From Verrucomicrobia bacterium UBA1629 (GTDB lineage Bacteria > Verrucomicrobiota > Kiritimatiellia > RFP12 > UBA1067): 60,092 nucleotides of DNA. The notes under the pieces are model-generated. The model was not told the DNA's origin. It worked only from the letters and a program-made list of their open reading frames with translations, and did no database searches. This document shows positions 51,401 to 58,057 of the stretch, piece after piece. The position numbers and the translations under genes are program-made. The stretch is taken from positions 1 to 60,092 of the forward strand of contig DCMF01000013.1 of NCBI GenBank assembly GCA_002321305.1. The letters are read 5' to 3'. Positions within the stretch are counted from its first letter, which is position 1; each line of letters opens with the position of its first letter.

Positions 51401-51759
51401 AACTTGCGGAGGCGGATTCGAGTCCGCTCCATCAGGTTGACCGCAAGTTCCTCTACTCGTTCTGGCGCGAATGCTTCGAGAACCGCCAGCAGCTTTTCCT
51501 CGTGTTCGTGCGCGCCGAGCCGATGTCGACGTCGGGCGGCAGCGTCGGCAAGGCCATGCCGTCCTCGCAGCTGGGCGGGCGGGCCGTGGCGCTGGTCTGG
51601 CGCGATCCTGCGGTGCCGAGCTATCAGTCGGGTGAGCGCAAGACGCGGCAGGCTCTCGCGGACAGTACGGGCGACTCGGTTCGCTCGGACATCAAGGACG
51701 TCAGGGAAGACTGCCCGCCCCATTGTACGCGTGTGCTGTTCTATCATCAGTTTGAGTGA
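48457..51759 (+). CDS. large GspK/PilX-like minor pseudopilin
   Basis: 1100 aa. The N-terminus MRKGSALLIVLGLLSFMVVSAVSFSIYMRQSR has the GspK-type G-S-A-L-L pattern without Glu5, then RYLVRAALARAIDEL as in GspK. The enormous globular part is much larger than known GspK (about 330 aa). It has a Ser/Gly run (STSGSSGSSGSSSAS, 49336-49377) and D-x-N-x-L-R segments (FDVNRLRAD). As a likely pseudopilus tip it could double as a surface-exposed adhesin or substrate receptor; that is inference. Confidence 0.78.
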   Translation: MRKGSALLIVLGLLSFMVVSAVSFSIYMRQSRLPSSYLRRNIAARYLVRAALARAIDELDGAYNDDENWGKYEMSETDVRKGFYGIYDDPYPGCGYKRDPQANTDGDFWFRRVFMPFGPTKYAEATVPTLTLEALAYLPPALIDDVRKFSRYTRTAAWRSLPYEAGRYAYTAVNVSDLFDVNRLRADAPRDSGPNRITLAPLCSQTAGDPFDINTDMATTLDTLQQKWSSSGYDTPFVSLADFNLLAGTSGFTPFMNYIGKTSTKLLKNGDANAANALFITDTWFPAATSVASTSGSSGSSGSSSASVTYDLAGAHQPFMNFDAKDWPSVLASRNSQDSVSDIFEKNLGLGQVALYDYLDSDQQPTSLALPTVEAVPMVTGVSCPAMLQPEIESRPEGEVVFEVEKKPSEIDPSNPEDKTWKIKRSWSKLTFTGFGNRVLTQVLMTYPFKRMETTGRIGSNFKLRGVLRVFAAPANMGCRPLDSNGNLYPSQQAPNAWQGKSARNGVASFFSEEASLDALNKDVTKTDDAIDDSVSLKFNCRDIDMPIMYVVTETCENGSGPTADGFVNNKKFLSLDGLGLSDSTFRPLTADGEVDASWENLRKAAQAAHKFEEKQLNVVTDSFAGFTGTYKLYAAVWLQVMDGNGNVVDMAPASYKDDMEFLNASGSVPQGVMARKCGDGTPLLSFCADYAVTFTEKIADDLKDSASYGQWKTLYAVDPRYNFAPEDWFAKNGNTAVSKSEWTGEILPLLGQDGRDRDIFMFVSDQEYLQSIGELQFLPVMGLMNGNENFLSGDYSPDFNGSSFASRTSASGGSFANGGRFWRTYTAYDNGDGTDPIYALPYGGNEIRFQAGVGDFKVNPYSDDDRVLSAALVGTPFDYYVASTNNNQRQVGGKKNTFIDTLDLDKSLSQCSFGEAPLAKMSADDLLSIMDNFRSVFGERAKSSDAAVVADWMGGFDKMEWQRLETTQRNDDNKAFMGIDKLAEADSSPLHQVDRKFLYSFWRECFENRQQLFLVFVRAEPMSTSGGSVGKAMPSSQLGGRAVALVWRDPAVPSYQSGERKTRQALADSTGDSVRSDIKDVREDCPPHCTRVLFYHQFE

Positions 51760-51764
51760 AGAGT

Positions 51765-52398
51765 GGGAAATAATCGAATGATCGAATGAATGAATAATCG
51801 AATTGTCGAATGATCGAATGGGCGAATGGGAAATAATCGAATGGTCGAATGATCGAATGGTCGAATAATCGTTGAATGGGCGAATTGTGGAAGGATTGAA
51901 TGGGCGAGTTGAAGATGCGGAGTGTTGAGGATAAATTGGCGTTCAAAAGGAGGCTGGAGAATCGGACTTCTGATTTTGCCGTTGCCGTCTTTCGGATGTT
52001 GGACGCATTGCCGCTTGCCGTTTCATCAAAGGTTATCGCGTTTCGGCTTGGGAAGTCCGCGTCTTCTGTCGGCGCCAATTACCGTGAAGCCAATCGGGCG
52101 GAGTCACCTGACGATTTTAATCACAAAATCGGCATTGTTCTCAAGGAATGCGCCGAATCGCTGTATTGGCTTGAAATGCTCCATCGGTTGTACGCGGAAG
52201 ATTGCGTCTCGCAAGATCTCCTAAAGGAATGTGACGAACTTGTTCGAATTTTTCAAACCATCAGGCGACGTATTCATGACAAACGAAAGGCGAGTAATGA
52301 ACTCTAATTCCATCCCCAATTCAACGATTCGATCATTCGACGACCCGATTATTTCCCCTTCGACGATTCGATCATTCGATCATTCGATTATTTCTCCC
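51765..52398. mobile_element. IVP element: four-helix-bundle gene between inverted octamer arrays (C2)
   Basis: On the left are octamers NNCGAATG from 51773, opened by GGGAAATAATCGAATG. The start repeats internally near 51828-51860. In the middle is a four-helix-bundle gene (51900-52307). On the right the octamers run inverted (CATTCGNN) from 52326 to 52396, closed by TATTTCTCCC, again with an inner copy ending TATTTCCC (52350-52357). The outer ends match as inverted repeats for 21 bp (51768-51788 against 52373-52393). The unit lies between the GspK-like gene and the Gly codon of the next prepilin motif. It is called a mobile element by architecture only; no transposase is present. Confidence 0.65.
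51900..52307 (+). CDS. four-helix-bundle protein (23S rRNA IVP/S23 family)
   Basis: 135 aa. The core SSVGANYREANRAESPDDFNHKIGIVLKEC continues AESLYWLEML, the family signature of the four-helix proteins first found in 23S rRNA intervening sequences and structurally related to the Avd accessory protein of diversity-generating retroelements. Their biochemical role is uncertain; nucleic-acid binding is suspected. The ATG at 51900 is itself formed by an octamer of the left array; an ATG at 51915 is an alternative. No reverse transcriptase lies nearby. The 3' end overlaps the next pseudopilin start. Confidence 0.9.
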   Translation: MGELKMRSVEDKLAFKRRLENRTSDFAVAVFRMLDALPLAVSSKVIAFRLGKSASSVGANYREANRAESPDDFNHKIGIVLKECAESLYWLEMLHRLYAEDCVSQDLLKECDELVRIFQTIRRRIHDKRKASNEL

Positions 52399-53379
52399 GG
52401 CTTCACCCTCATCGAGCTTCTCATCGTCATCGCCATCATCGGCGTCCTGTCCGGCGTTCTGCTCACGAGCTTCTCCGGCGGGACCGAATCGGCGCGCGCG
52501 GCGAAATGCCTCTCGAACATGCGCAACCTTGCGCAGGGCGCAATCAGCGTCGCGTCGAAGAAAGCCTGGTTCCCGTATGCCGGCAGCTACGCCGTCGTCG
52601 GCGCCAACAGCGAGGGGAAGACCGTCTATTCCGAACGTGTCGGCTGGATCAGCTGGCTGTCGAAGAACGACGAGTACGGGACGCGGACGCGCGGACGCTC
52701 GAAGCCGACGAGCTTTGTCAACTGCGACAATCCCGGCGCCTATTGCAGCCCGAGCGGACAGGACGAGGACGGCGATTTCGCGCTCTCCAACGGCGAGCTG
52801 TGGACGGCTGTCGGGCGCGAGCGCGCGGTCTACACGTGCCCGGAGCACGTCCTGCGCGCCGGCAAGAAGAACGTGCGCGTCCGGTGGAGCTACGTGATGA
52901 ACGCCGCCTTTGGCTATGACTTCACGAAGGGAAGCGATGCCGTGGGCACGAGCGACGGCAGCGAAGGCATCCACTTCAGCAGCTCGCGCCTTGACCGCCG
53001 CCTCCTGTTCGCCGAGCTGCCGATCAGCGGTGAGCCTGTGCCTTCGACCGAGATGAGCGCCAAGCAGCAGGATTCCTATTCGGTTGGCGACGGGAATCCG
53101 CTGACGGACTGCGTGCTGCAGTACAAGGCGAACGTCAACGGCAAGGGCTACAATTCCGATTGGAGCGGCGAGGCGGAATCGATCGCCTTCAACCACAAGA
53201 GCGGCAAGCGCTGGTGTGCGCACGTCGTCTTTGCCGACGGGCACACGGAGAAGCTGCTGGCGCCGCGCACGTCCGGCGGGCTTTCGGACGAGCAGCTGAC
53301 GGCTCTGCTCTGCGCGGGCGTGGACGTCGGCTTCGACGGCTCGACCTATTCGCTCATCGACAAGGGCGATGAGAATTGA
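52297..53379 (+). CDS. pseudopilin with H-X-DG-type C-terminus and repeat-derived leader
   Basis: About 360 aa. The prepilin motif SPGFTLIELLIVIAIIGVLSG is preceded by about 37 residues encoded by the right array of the IVP element (STIRSFDHSII and similar), so the leader is repeat-made as in the gene at 44641. The start at 52297 follows AAAGGCGAG; 52276 is possible. The C-terminus FADGHTEKL is like the H-x9-D-G end of the prepilin-like proteins abundant in Planctomycetes and Verrucomicrobia. The N-terminal 11 nt overlap the IVP gene. Confidence 0.8.
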   Translation: MNSNSIPNSTIRSFDDPIISPSTIRSFDHSIISPGFTLIELLIVIAIIGVLSGVLLTSFSGGTESARAAKCLSNMRNLAQGAISVASKKAWFPYAGSYAVVGANSEGKTVYSERVGWISWLSKNDEYGTRTRGRSKPTSFVNCDNPGAYCSPSGQDEDGDFALSNGELWTAVGRERAVYTCPEHVLRAGKKNVRVRWSYVMNAAFGYDFTKGSDAVGTSDGSEGIHFSSSRLDRRLLFAELPISGEPVPSTEMSAKQQDSYSVGDGNPLTDCVLQYKANVNGKGYNSDWSGEAESIAFNHKSGKRWCAHVVFADGHTEKLLAPRTSGGLSDEQLTALLCAGVDVGFDGSTYSLIDKGDEN

Positions 53380-53404
53380 GGTGCGGGCGGCCTCGTTCTT
53401 TTTC

Positions 53405-54065
53405 GGGGCTTCAGCATGAGAGACGATCCCCGCGCTGGGCGACAGTCGGCTCACCGGACGACAGGCGGCGAAGACGAACGCCTCGCTGCGGGCAGCAGTC
53501 CGCTCCGAGGTTTTTCGCGGGCGCCCGCTGACAGGCCATCACCGAGGTGAATCGCGTACGCATCTTTCGCTTCCGCCCGCAATCACCGAGGCGAACCGGC
53601 GCGTCGCCAGTCCTGTCGGCCCGCGAAAAACTCTTCGCGGCTCTGCCCTCCGCTCGCCGCGCTCGCCTTGCTCGCGGCTTCGCACGTGCGTTCCCTTTGA
53701 AGCCGCCTCATTCAGGGGACGCAGGGAATCGCGAAGCGGCGGCGCAAGCCGCCCGTGGCCCGGAGGAGCCGACAGTCGCGCGAGAGGAGCGCAGGGATCG
53801 CCTGTCGCCTCGGCGGTCTCGCTTGATGAAACGCATTCTGCCGAGGGGAATGTCTTGTCACGTTCAATTGGCTGACGTGTGGCGACAGGTGCGACTCCCG
53901 GAGCGACCCGGATCGAGGCCGCAGGCCGACATAGACGGAGCGCAGCGAAGTCCGTTCGCGCGAGCTGTCGGGCCGACGGGCCAAGACGCGATCTGCCCGC
54001 AGCGAGGCGTTCGTCTTCGCCGACTGTCGCCCGGTGAGAGGATTCGTTTTTCATGCTGAAGCCCC
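53405..54065. repeat. 661-bp palindromic GC-rich element, no convincing gene
   Basis: Outer inverted repeats: GGGGCTTCAGCATGA (53405-53419) and its exact complement (54051-54065). Inner inverted repeats: 53437-53495 against 53993-54032, where the left arm carries a partly duplicated unit (GGGCGACAGTCGGC then GGACGACAGGCGGC). A further internal pair reads GTTTTTCGCGGGC (from 53510) against its complement near 53621-53633. Open frames exist but are low-complexity Arg/Gly/Ala and read across the repeats. It looks like a non-autonomous palindromic insertion between two genes. Confidence 0.7.
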
Positions 54066-54085
54066 CAGTTTTTTTCAAAGCCCCC

Positions 54086-54115
54086 TTGACACCCAAATGG
54101 GTAATATGGTATAGT
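54086..54115 (+). promoter_or_regulatory. strong promoter of the secreted-protein gene
   Basis: TTGACA (54086-54091), an 18-nt spacer, TATAGT (54110-54115): the best sigma-70 match in the window. Confidence 0.8.
54091..54102. promoter_or_regulatory. operator-like palindrome 1 (ACCCA-AA-TGGGT)
   Basis: A perfect 5-bp-arm palindrome inside the promoter spacer, right after the -35 box. It is similar in sequence and spacing to the palindrome at 54138-54151, with centres 48 bp apart. This is a plausible repressor site pair. Confidence 0.55.
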
Positions 54116-54137
54116 TCGCATTGTGAGGCGGAAAAGA

Positions 54138-54151
54138 CACCCGAACGGGTG
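54138..54151. promoter_or_regulatory. operator-like palindrome 2 (CACCCG-AA-CGGGTG)
   Basis: A perfect 6-bp-arm palindrome in the untranslated leader, about 16 nt after the expected transcription start. Confidence 0.55.
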
Positions 54152-54184
54152 ACAATTTGCCAACAACCAAAAAGGAAAACACAC

Positions 54185-56590
54185 ATGAAAAAACTACTGA
54201 CAATGCTTTCCGCGGCTGCGACGGCCATTGGCCTTCAGGCGGGGGCTCCGTATCCGAGCGGCACGTCGTTCAACGACGAGAATTGGCCGAGCGACACCGA
54301 AAAGGCGCTGTGGACATCGACGGAGGGTCTCAGCATTTCGCAGGAGAGCCTCTCGTATACCGGTGATCGCCCGGAACAGTTTAAGGAAACGGAGGACAAG
54401 GCTAACCTCAAGATCGAGAGAAAGCTGGATGATCCGACTTTCCGTGCCATTGCCGTGGGGGCTGACGGCAACGCCGTGAAGCAGACCATCGGGGAAGGCG
54501 GCCTCTTGGTCGATACGATGATCAAGTTCACGGCGTTCGACCAGGAGGACACGGCGAGCATTGACGGTACTGACGCCAAGGTCGCGGTCTGGGTCAAGGA
54601 GATCGAGGGCGAAGAAGGCGAAGCCTCGACCTATCAGCTGATGGTGACGGCTGGTTGTTGGGACAAGGGCAAGGAAGAGCTTGTTCGCAAGGACTATGCC
54701 TGCGTGAGCAGGATCACGGACATGGATGCGTGGTATTGCCTGACGGTCAAGACCTTTTCTGACGTGTCGACTGGCCTTCAGATTCCGGGCTTTGTCGTGT
54801 GCGTCAATGGAGAGGTTGTGACATCGGGTGATGCGAAGGCGGATATTGACGCTTCGGGCCTGACGCTTTCGACCGAGGGGGCGCAGTGGAATGCGATGGC
54901 GGCGGTTTTCCCGGCGATTGTCAGACAAGACATGACAATCAAGCAGGTTGGCTTTGCGGGCACGGGGTTCGTTGACGACCTGTCCATCACCGATAAGATT
55001 CCTGGTTTTGTGGCGACGAAAGACTCGTTCTCGGTCATCGGCGGCGAGCACGTCGTGAGCTTCAAGTATGGCGATCTAGTGTGGAAAGACGGTCAGGGCG
55101 CCCTTGTGATCACGGATCCGTCGTCTCCCGACACGGTGACGGATATCGTGTATGAAGACGGCTTCTTTGGCGATGTCACGTGGAAGGTGTCGAAGGAGAA
55201 GGATGTTGTGACCACGGTTGGCAACGCGAAGGCTGAAGCGGCGTCTGTTACGATTGGTGACACGAAGACCCCGTATGCGACGATGACTGAAGCACTTACG
55301 GCTGTCAACACGGCGACCTCTGCTGTGACCCTGAAACTTGGCGCGGATACGACGCCGGGGCTGACGATTAAGAACGTCAACGAAGGTGTTTCCATCATCA
55401 TTGACCTCGCAGGCAAGAAGGTCACGCAGGGTGCGGATGACACGGCTGCCATTTATGTCGAAGCCGGGACGGTTGTCATTGACGACACGATTGGCGGCGG
55501 CATTGTTCAGGGCTTTGAAGATGACGGGGTTGCGCTTGTTGCCCCCGAGGGCGAAGCGACCCTTAAGAAAGGCATCTACAATGGTCTGGTTGGCGGCACT
55601 CTCACCATCACCTCTGCGGATGTCAAGATTCTTGCTTCGGCGAATTTGGATGGCATCGCGGCCACCCTGCCGGAAGGCATGAAGTGGGGTAAGGATGAAA
55701 CGAGCGAGTATTGGATGCTCGTCGAAAAGGGTGAGGGCGTGACCTTTGCGGTGACGGCTGCGGCTCATACGACCGCGACGGTTGAGATCGATGGCGAAGT
55801 CGTCGAGTCGATTCCCGAATCGCTGACGGTCGGTCAGACGTACAAGGTGACGTTTACTGCGGCTGATGGCTATGCGTTCGCCGAGGATGCTCGGACGGTC
55901 TTTGACGGCACGGTGGCTGATGCTGACGTGAGCATTGAAGGTCCGGCTGTCACGGCAGTCACGTATTCGATTACGTATGCGTGGACGGGCCTTGACAAGG
56001 CGGATGTCGCGAAGGTTCAGAACTCCAATCCGTTGATCTACACGATTGAGTCCGCGACGATCACGTTTGTCGCTCCGACCTGCGAAGGTTACACCTTCAA
56101 GGGATTTGACCCGACCGAGATTGCGGCGGGTTCCATGGGCAATGTGACGGTCACAGGCTCGTTTGAAAAGGGCGGTTCGACCAAGCCCACGACGTGGGAT
56201 GAGGTGACGGACGATACGCCGGTGGCCGACCTTCCGGGCGTGACGGCCGAGCAGGCGACGGCGCTTGACGCGGCGGGCGTGACGGCTTCGGCGGTCGCGA
56301 CTTGGGCGAAAGGTTCTGGCGCAGTGACGGCTGGCGAAGCGATCAACCTCGATGCGTTCGTCATGGAGGCCGCGAATACGGCGAACACGGCGGACCTCGA
56401 AGCGAAGGCGGCGAAAGAATTCACGCAGGAGATTCTCGATGCCATCGTGAAGGATGGTCTTGAGGCTGACCTCTCCAAGATTGCGGATAAGTATCCGAAC
56501 GCGAAGGTCGAGTTGATTCCGGCGACGGAGATCGACTCGACGGACACGGCGAAGTTCTTCAAGCTGAAGTTCACGCTGAAGACGAAGTAA
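54185..56590 (+). CDS. large secreted repeat protein (adhesin-like)
   Basis: 801 aa. MKKLLTMLSAAATAIGLQAGAP is a Sec signal peptide. The next ~270 residues look like a concanavalin/LamG-type jelly roll. Residues ~340-480 resemble a beta-helix/repeat region (TPYATMTEALTAV, LTIKNVNEGVSIIIDLAGKKV, AAIYVEAGTVVID). A segment near 600-650 (YTIESATITFVAPTCEGYTFKGFDP) matches the InlB B-repeat/Listeria-Bacteroides repeat. The end is FFKLKFTLKTK. Lying after the pseudopilin genes with a strong, operator-bearing promoter, it may be an abundant exported surface protein, possibly a type II secretion substrate; that is inference. Codon use is less GC-rich at third positions than in neighbours, as in highly expressed or acquired genes. 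Confidence 0.72.
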   Translation: MKKLLTMLSAAATAIGLQAGAPYPSGTSFNDENWPSDTEKALWTSTEGLSISQESLSYTGDRPEQFKETEDKANLKIERKLDDPTFRAIAVGADGNAVKQTIGEGGLLVDTMIKFTAFDQEDTASIDGTDAKVAVWVKEIEGEEGEASTYQLMVTAGCWDKGKEELVRKDYACVSRITDMDAWYCLTVKTFSDVSTGLQIPGFVVCVNGEVVTSGDAKADIDASGLTLSTEGAQWNAMAAVFPAIVRQDMTIKQVGFAGTGFVDDLSITDKIPGFVATKDSFSVIGGEHVVSFKYGDLVWKDGQGALVITDPSSPDTVTDIVYEDGFFGDVTWKVSKEKDVVTTVGNAKAEAASVTIGDTKTPYATMTEALTAVNTATSAVTLKLGADTTPGLTIKNVNEGVSIIIDLAGKKVTQGADDTAAIYVEAGTVVIDDTIGGGIVQGFEDDGVALVAPEGEATLKKGIYNGLVGGTLTITSADVKILASANLDGIAATLPEGMKWGKDETSEYWMLVEKGEGVTFAVTAAAHTTATVEIDGEVVESIPESLTVGQTYKVTFTAADGYAFAEDARTVFDGTVADADVSIEGPAVTAVTYSITYAWTGLDKADVAKVQNSNPLIYTIESATITFVAPTCEGYTFKGFDPTEIAAGSMGNVTVTGSFEKGGSTKPTTWDEVTDDTPVADLPGVTAEQATALDAAGVTASAVATWAKGSGAVTAGEAINLDAFVMEAANTANTADLEAKAAKEFTQEILDAIVKDGLEADLSKIADKYPNAKVELIPATEIDSTDTAKFFKLKFTLKTK

Positions 56591-56624
56591 GCCCACGCGG
56601 CTGAAGCGGCTGAAAAGGCCAACA

Positions 56625-56654
56625 CGAGGGCTGGGGCGTTCGCTCCAGCCCTCG
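56625..56654 (+). terminator. intrinsic-type terminator hairpin
   Basis: CGAGGGCTGG (56625-56634), a 10-nt loop, CCAGCCCTCG (56645-56654), then GTGTCTTT. It lies 35 nt past the stop of the secreted protein gene. Confidence 0.75.
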
Positions 56655-56675
56655 GTGTCTTTGGCGGGCGGCCGT

Positions 56676-56880
56676 TGTCCGCTGTCCTTTGTCCAACGTC
56701 CCCTGTTTGTCCGCTGTCCTTTGTCCAACGTCCCCTGTTTGTCCGTTGTCTTTTGTCCTTTGTCAGAAAGACCAGAGAGGACAAAGGACGAAGGACAGAG
56801 GACAAAGGCATCAGGGCGGACAGCGGACTGCCGGAACGAAGGACAGCGGACGACGGACAAAGGCATCAGGGCGGACAAGC
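56676..56880. repeat. TGTCCNN heptamer array, both orientations, upstream of IVP gene 2
   Basis: Forward heptamers (TGTCCGC, TGTCCTT, TGTCCAA, CGTCCCC, plus TGTT) form a 32-bp unit repeated exactly twice (56676-56707 and 56708-56739), followed by further heptamers to 56767. The array then continues inverted as NNGGACA words (56777-56877), in which a 23-bp phrase starting GGACAAAGGCATCAGGG occurs twice (56800-56822 and 56855-56877). Most of the 339-nt gap between genes is this array; the rest is the terminator and a promoter. Confidence 0.9.
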
Positions 56881-56891
56881 GGCGCTGTCGC

Positions 56892-56920
56892 TTGTCTTCT
56901 GTCGTCAAATTTGGTACACT
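56892..56920 (+). promoter_or_regulatory. promoter of IVP gene 2, near-leaderless
   Basis: TTGTCT (56892-56897), a 17-nt spacer, TACACT (56915-56920), ATG at 56930. The -35 box is itself a TGTC repeat word. Confidence 0.6.
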
Positions 56921-56929
56921 TTCTTTGTC

Positions 56930-57688
56930 ATGAACCCTTCGATTCCTTCAATCATCGGGCATTTTGGCGGCTATCGCAAGATGTTCTCCTTCGGGTGGAC
57001 GTGTCTCGTCTATCATGCGACGACGCTTTTCTGCCGACGCAACTACAATTACAAGAACGACGCCCTCGGCAAGACCGTTGGCCAGATGGTCGGTGCGGCG
57101 CGTTCGGCGCGGCAGAACATTGTCGAGGCCTCGTCGCGCGCGGCGACCTCGAAGGAGCAGGAACTGAGGCAGCTCGATGTCGCCAAGGGGTCGCTGGACG
57201 AATTGGCGGGCGATTTCGAGGCGTTTCTCGTCGATTGCGGCGAAGTGCCGTGGTCGCGGCGTGATCCGCGTTACGCGGCCGTCCGTGCGCTGGAACTTGA
57301 TCCTTTTGAGAAGTCCGATGACCTTGATCACGAATATGGCGCCTATACGCTGCGCATGCGCGCCCGCTGTGCGGCCTGGCTTGAGAGCGAAGACCCGATT
57401 GTGGCCGCGAACGCGATCCTGATCGTGATTCGCCGCGCTTGCGCGCTGCTGATGGGCCAGATGCAGCGCACGGCGGCGGACTTCACGGCCGAAGGGGGCT
57501 TTACCGAACGCTTGAGCGCGGCGCGGCTCGCGGCGCGAGACGCGGCGGTACAGGCGGCGGGTGCGCCGACGTGTCCGAAGTGCGGCAAGCCGATGCGCAA
57601 GATGGTCGCGCGCAAGGGGCGCAATGCCGGCAATGCCTTTTGGAGCTGCACGGGTTATCCTGACTGCAACGGGACGCGCGAGTATTGA
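56930..57688 (+). CDS. four-helix-bundle protein with C-terminal zinc ribbon
   Basis: 252 aa. GKTVGQMVGAARSARQNIVEASSRAATSKEQELRQLDVAKGSLDEL is the four-helix family signature (S23/IVP relatives with a C-terminal 'suffix'). Residues ~215-250 form a topoisomerase-type zinc ribbon: CPKCGKPMRKMVARKG followed by FWSCTGYPDCNG (four Cys). This suggests nucleic-acid binding. It is bracketed by TGTCC-type heptamer arrays (left 56676-56880, right 57693-57769). No other recognisable partner gene is present. Confidence 0.85.
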   Translation: MNPSIPSIIGHFGGYRKMFSFGWTCLVYHATTLFCRRNYNYKNDALGKTVGQMVGAARSARQNIVEASSRAATSKEQELRQLDVAKGSLDELAGDFEAFLVDCGEVPWSRRDPRYAAVRALELDPFEKSDDLDHEYGAYTLRMRARCAAWLESEDPIVAANAILIVIRRACALLMGQMQRTAADFTAEGGFTERLSAARLAARDAAVQAAGAPTCPKCGKPMRKMVARKGRNAGNAFWSCTGYPDCNGTREY

Positions 57689-57692
57689 TTCG

Positions 57693-57769
57693 TGTCCGTC
57701 TCGTTTGTCCCGCCCCGTCCGTCCTTTGTCCAGTCCCCGTTTGTCCGCTGTCCGCCGTCGGTTGTCCTT
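57693..57769. repeat. TGTCCNN heptamer array downstream of IVP gene 2
   Basis: Forward TGTCC words begin 5 nt after the stop codon. Their orientation is opposite to the inner NNGGACA part of the upstream array, so the gene is flanked by inverted arrays. The following 57770-57940 holds CTTCGCGTGTCTTTGCGCC-type words and no gene. Confidence 0.85.
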
Positions 57770-57941
57770 GAAAAGGTCTTCGCGTGTCTTTGCGCCTCGT
57801 CCCTTTGCATTCTTCGCGTCAAACCCAAAACACCCTGAAGGTGCGACGAAGCCGACAGGGATGCGCGAAGCGCAACTCTCTGTCTTCTCCTGTCGCCCAG
57901 CCGTAGGCCGCTCTGTGGCGTTCGCGACCGTACCCACGCCG

Positions 57942-57984
57942 GTTTGGGCACGAAATATCAGAAATCAGAATTTCGTGCCCAAAC
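57942..57984. promoter_or_regulatory. 15-bp perfect inverted repeat before the ATPase promoter
   Basis: GTTTGGGCACGAAAT (57942-57956), a 13-nt loop, and the exact complement (57970-57984). It ends 4 nt before the -35 box and could be an operator, or a hairpin ending upstream transcription. Confidence 0.7.
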
Positions 57985-57988
57985 GGCA

Positions 57989-58018
57989 TTGACTTGTCCA
58001 TCTGAACTGTGATATAAT
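57989..58018 (+). promoter_or_regulatory. promoter of the C-terminal ATPase gene
   Basis: TTGACT (57989-57994), an 18-nt spacer, TATAAT (58013-58018). The leader is about 33 nt, without a clear Shine-Dalgarno sequence. Confidence 0.75.
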
Positions 58019-58057
58019 GCTTGCAAATCTACGAATAGACTGTTCATTTGCTGACTT

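Noticed and set aside
51900..52307. Avd of a diversity-generating retroelement
   Set aside because: The protein is in the related four-helix family, but no reverse transcriptase, template repeat/variable repeat pair or adenine-biased variable region was found.
53539..54228. Possible minus-strand gene within and beyond the palindromic element
   Set aside because: It reads through the inverted repeats and the opposite-strand promoter, is compositionally odd and has no recognisable domain.
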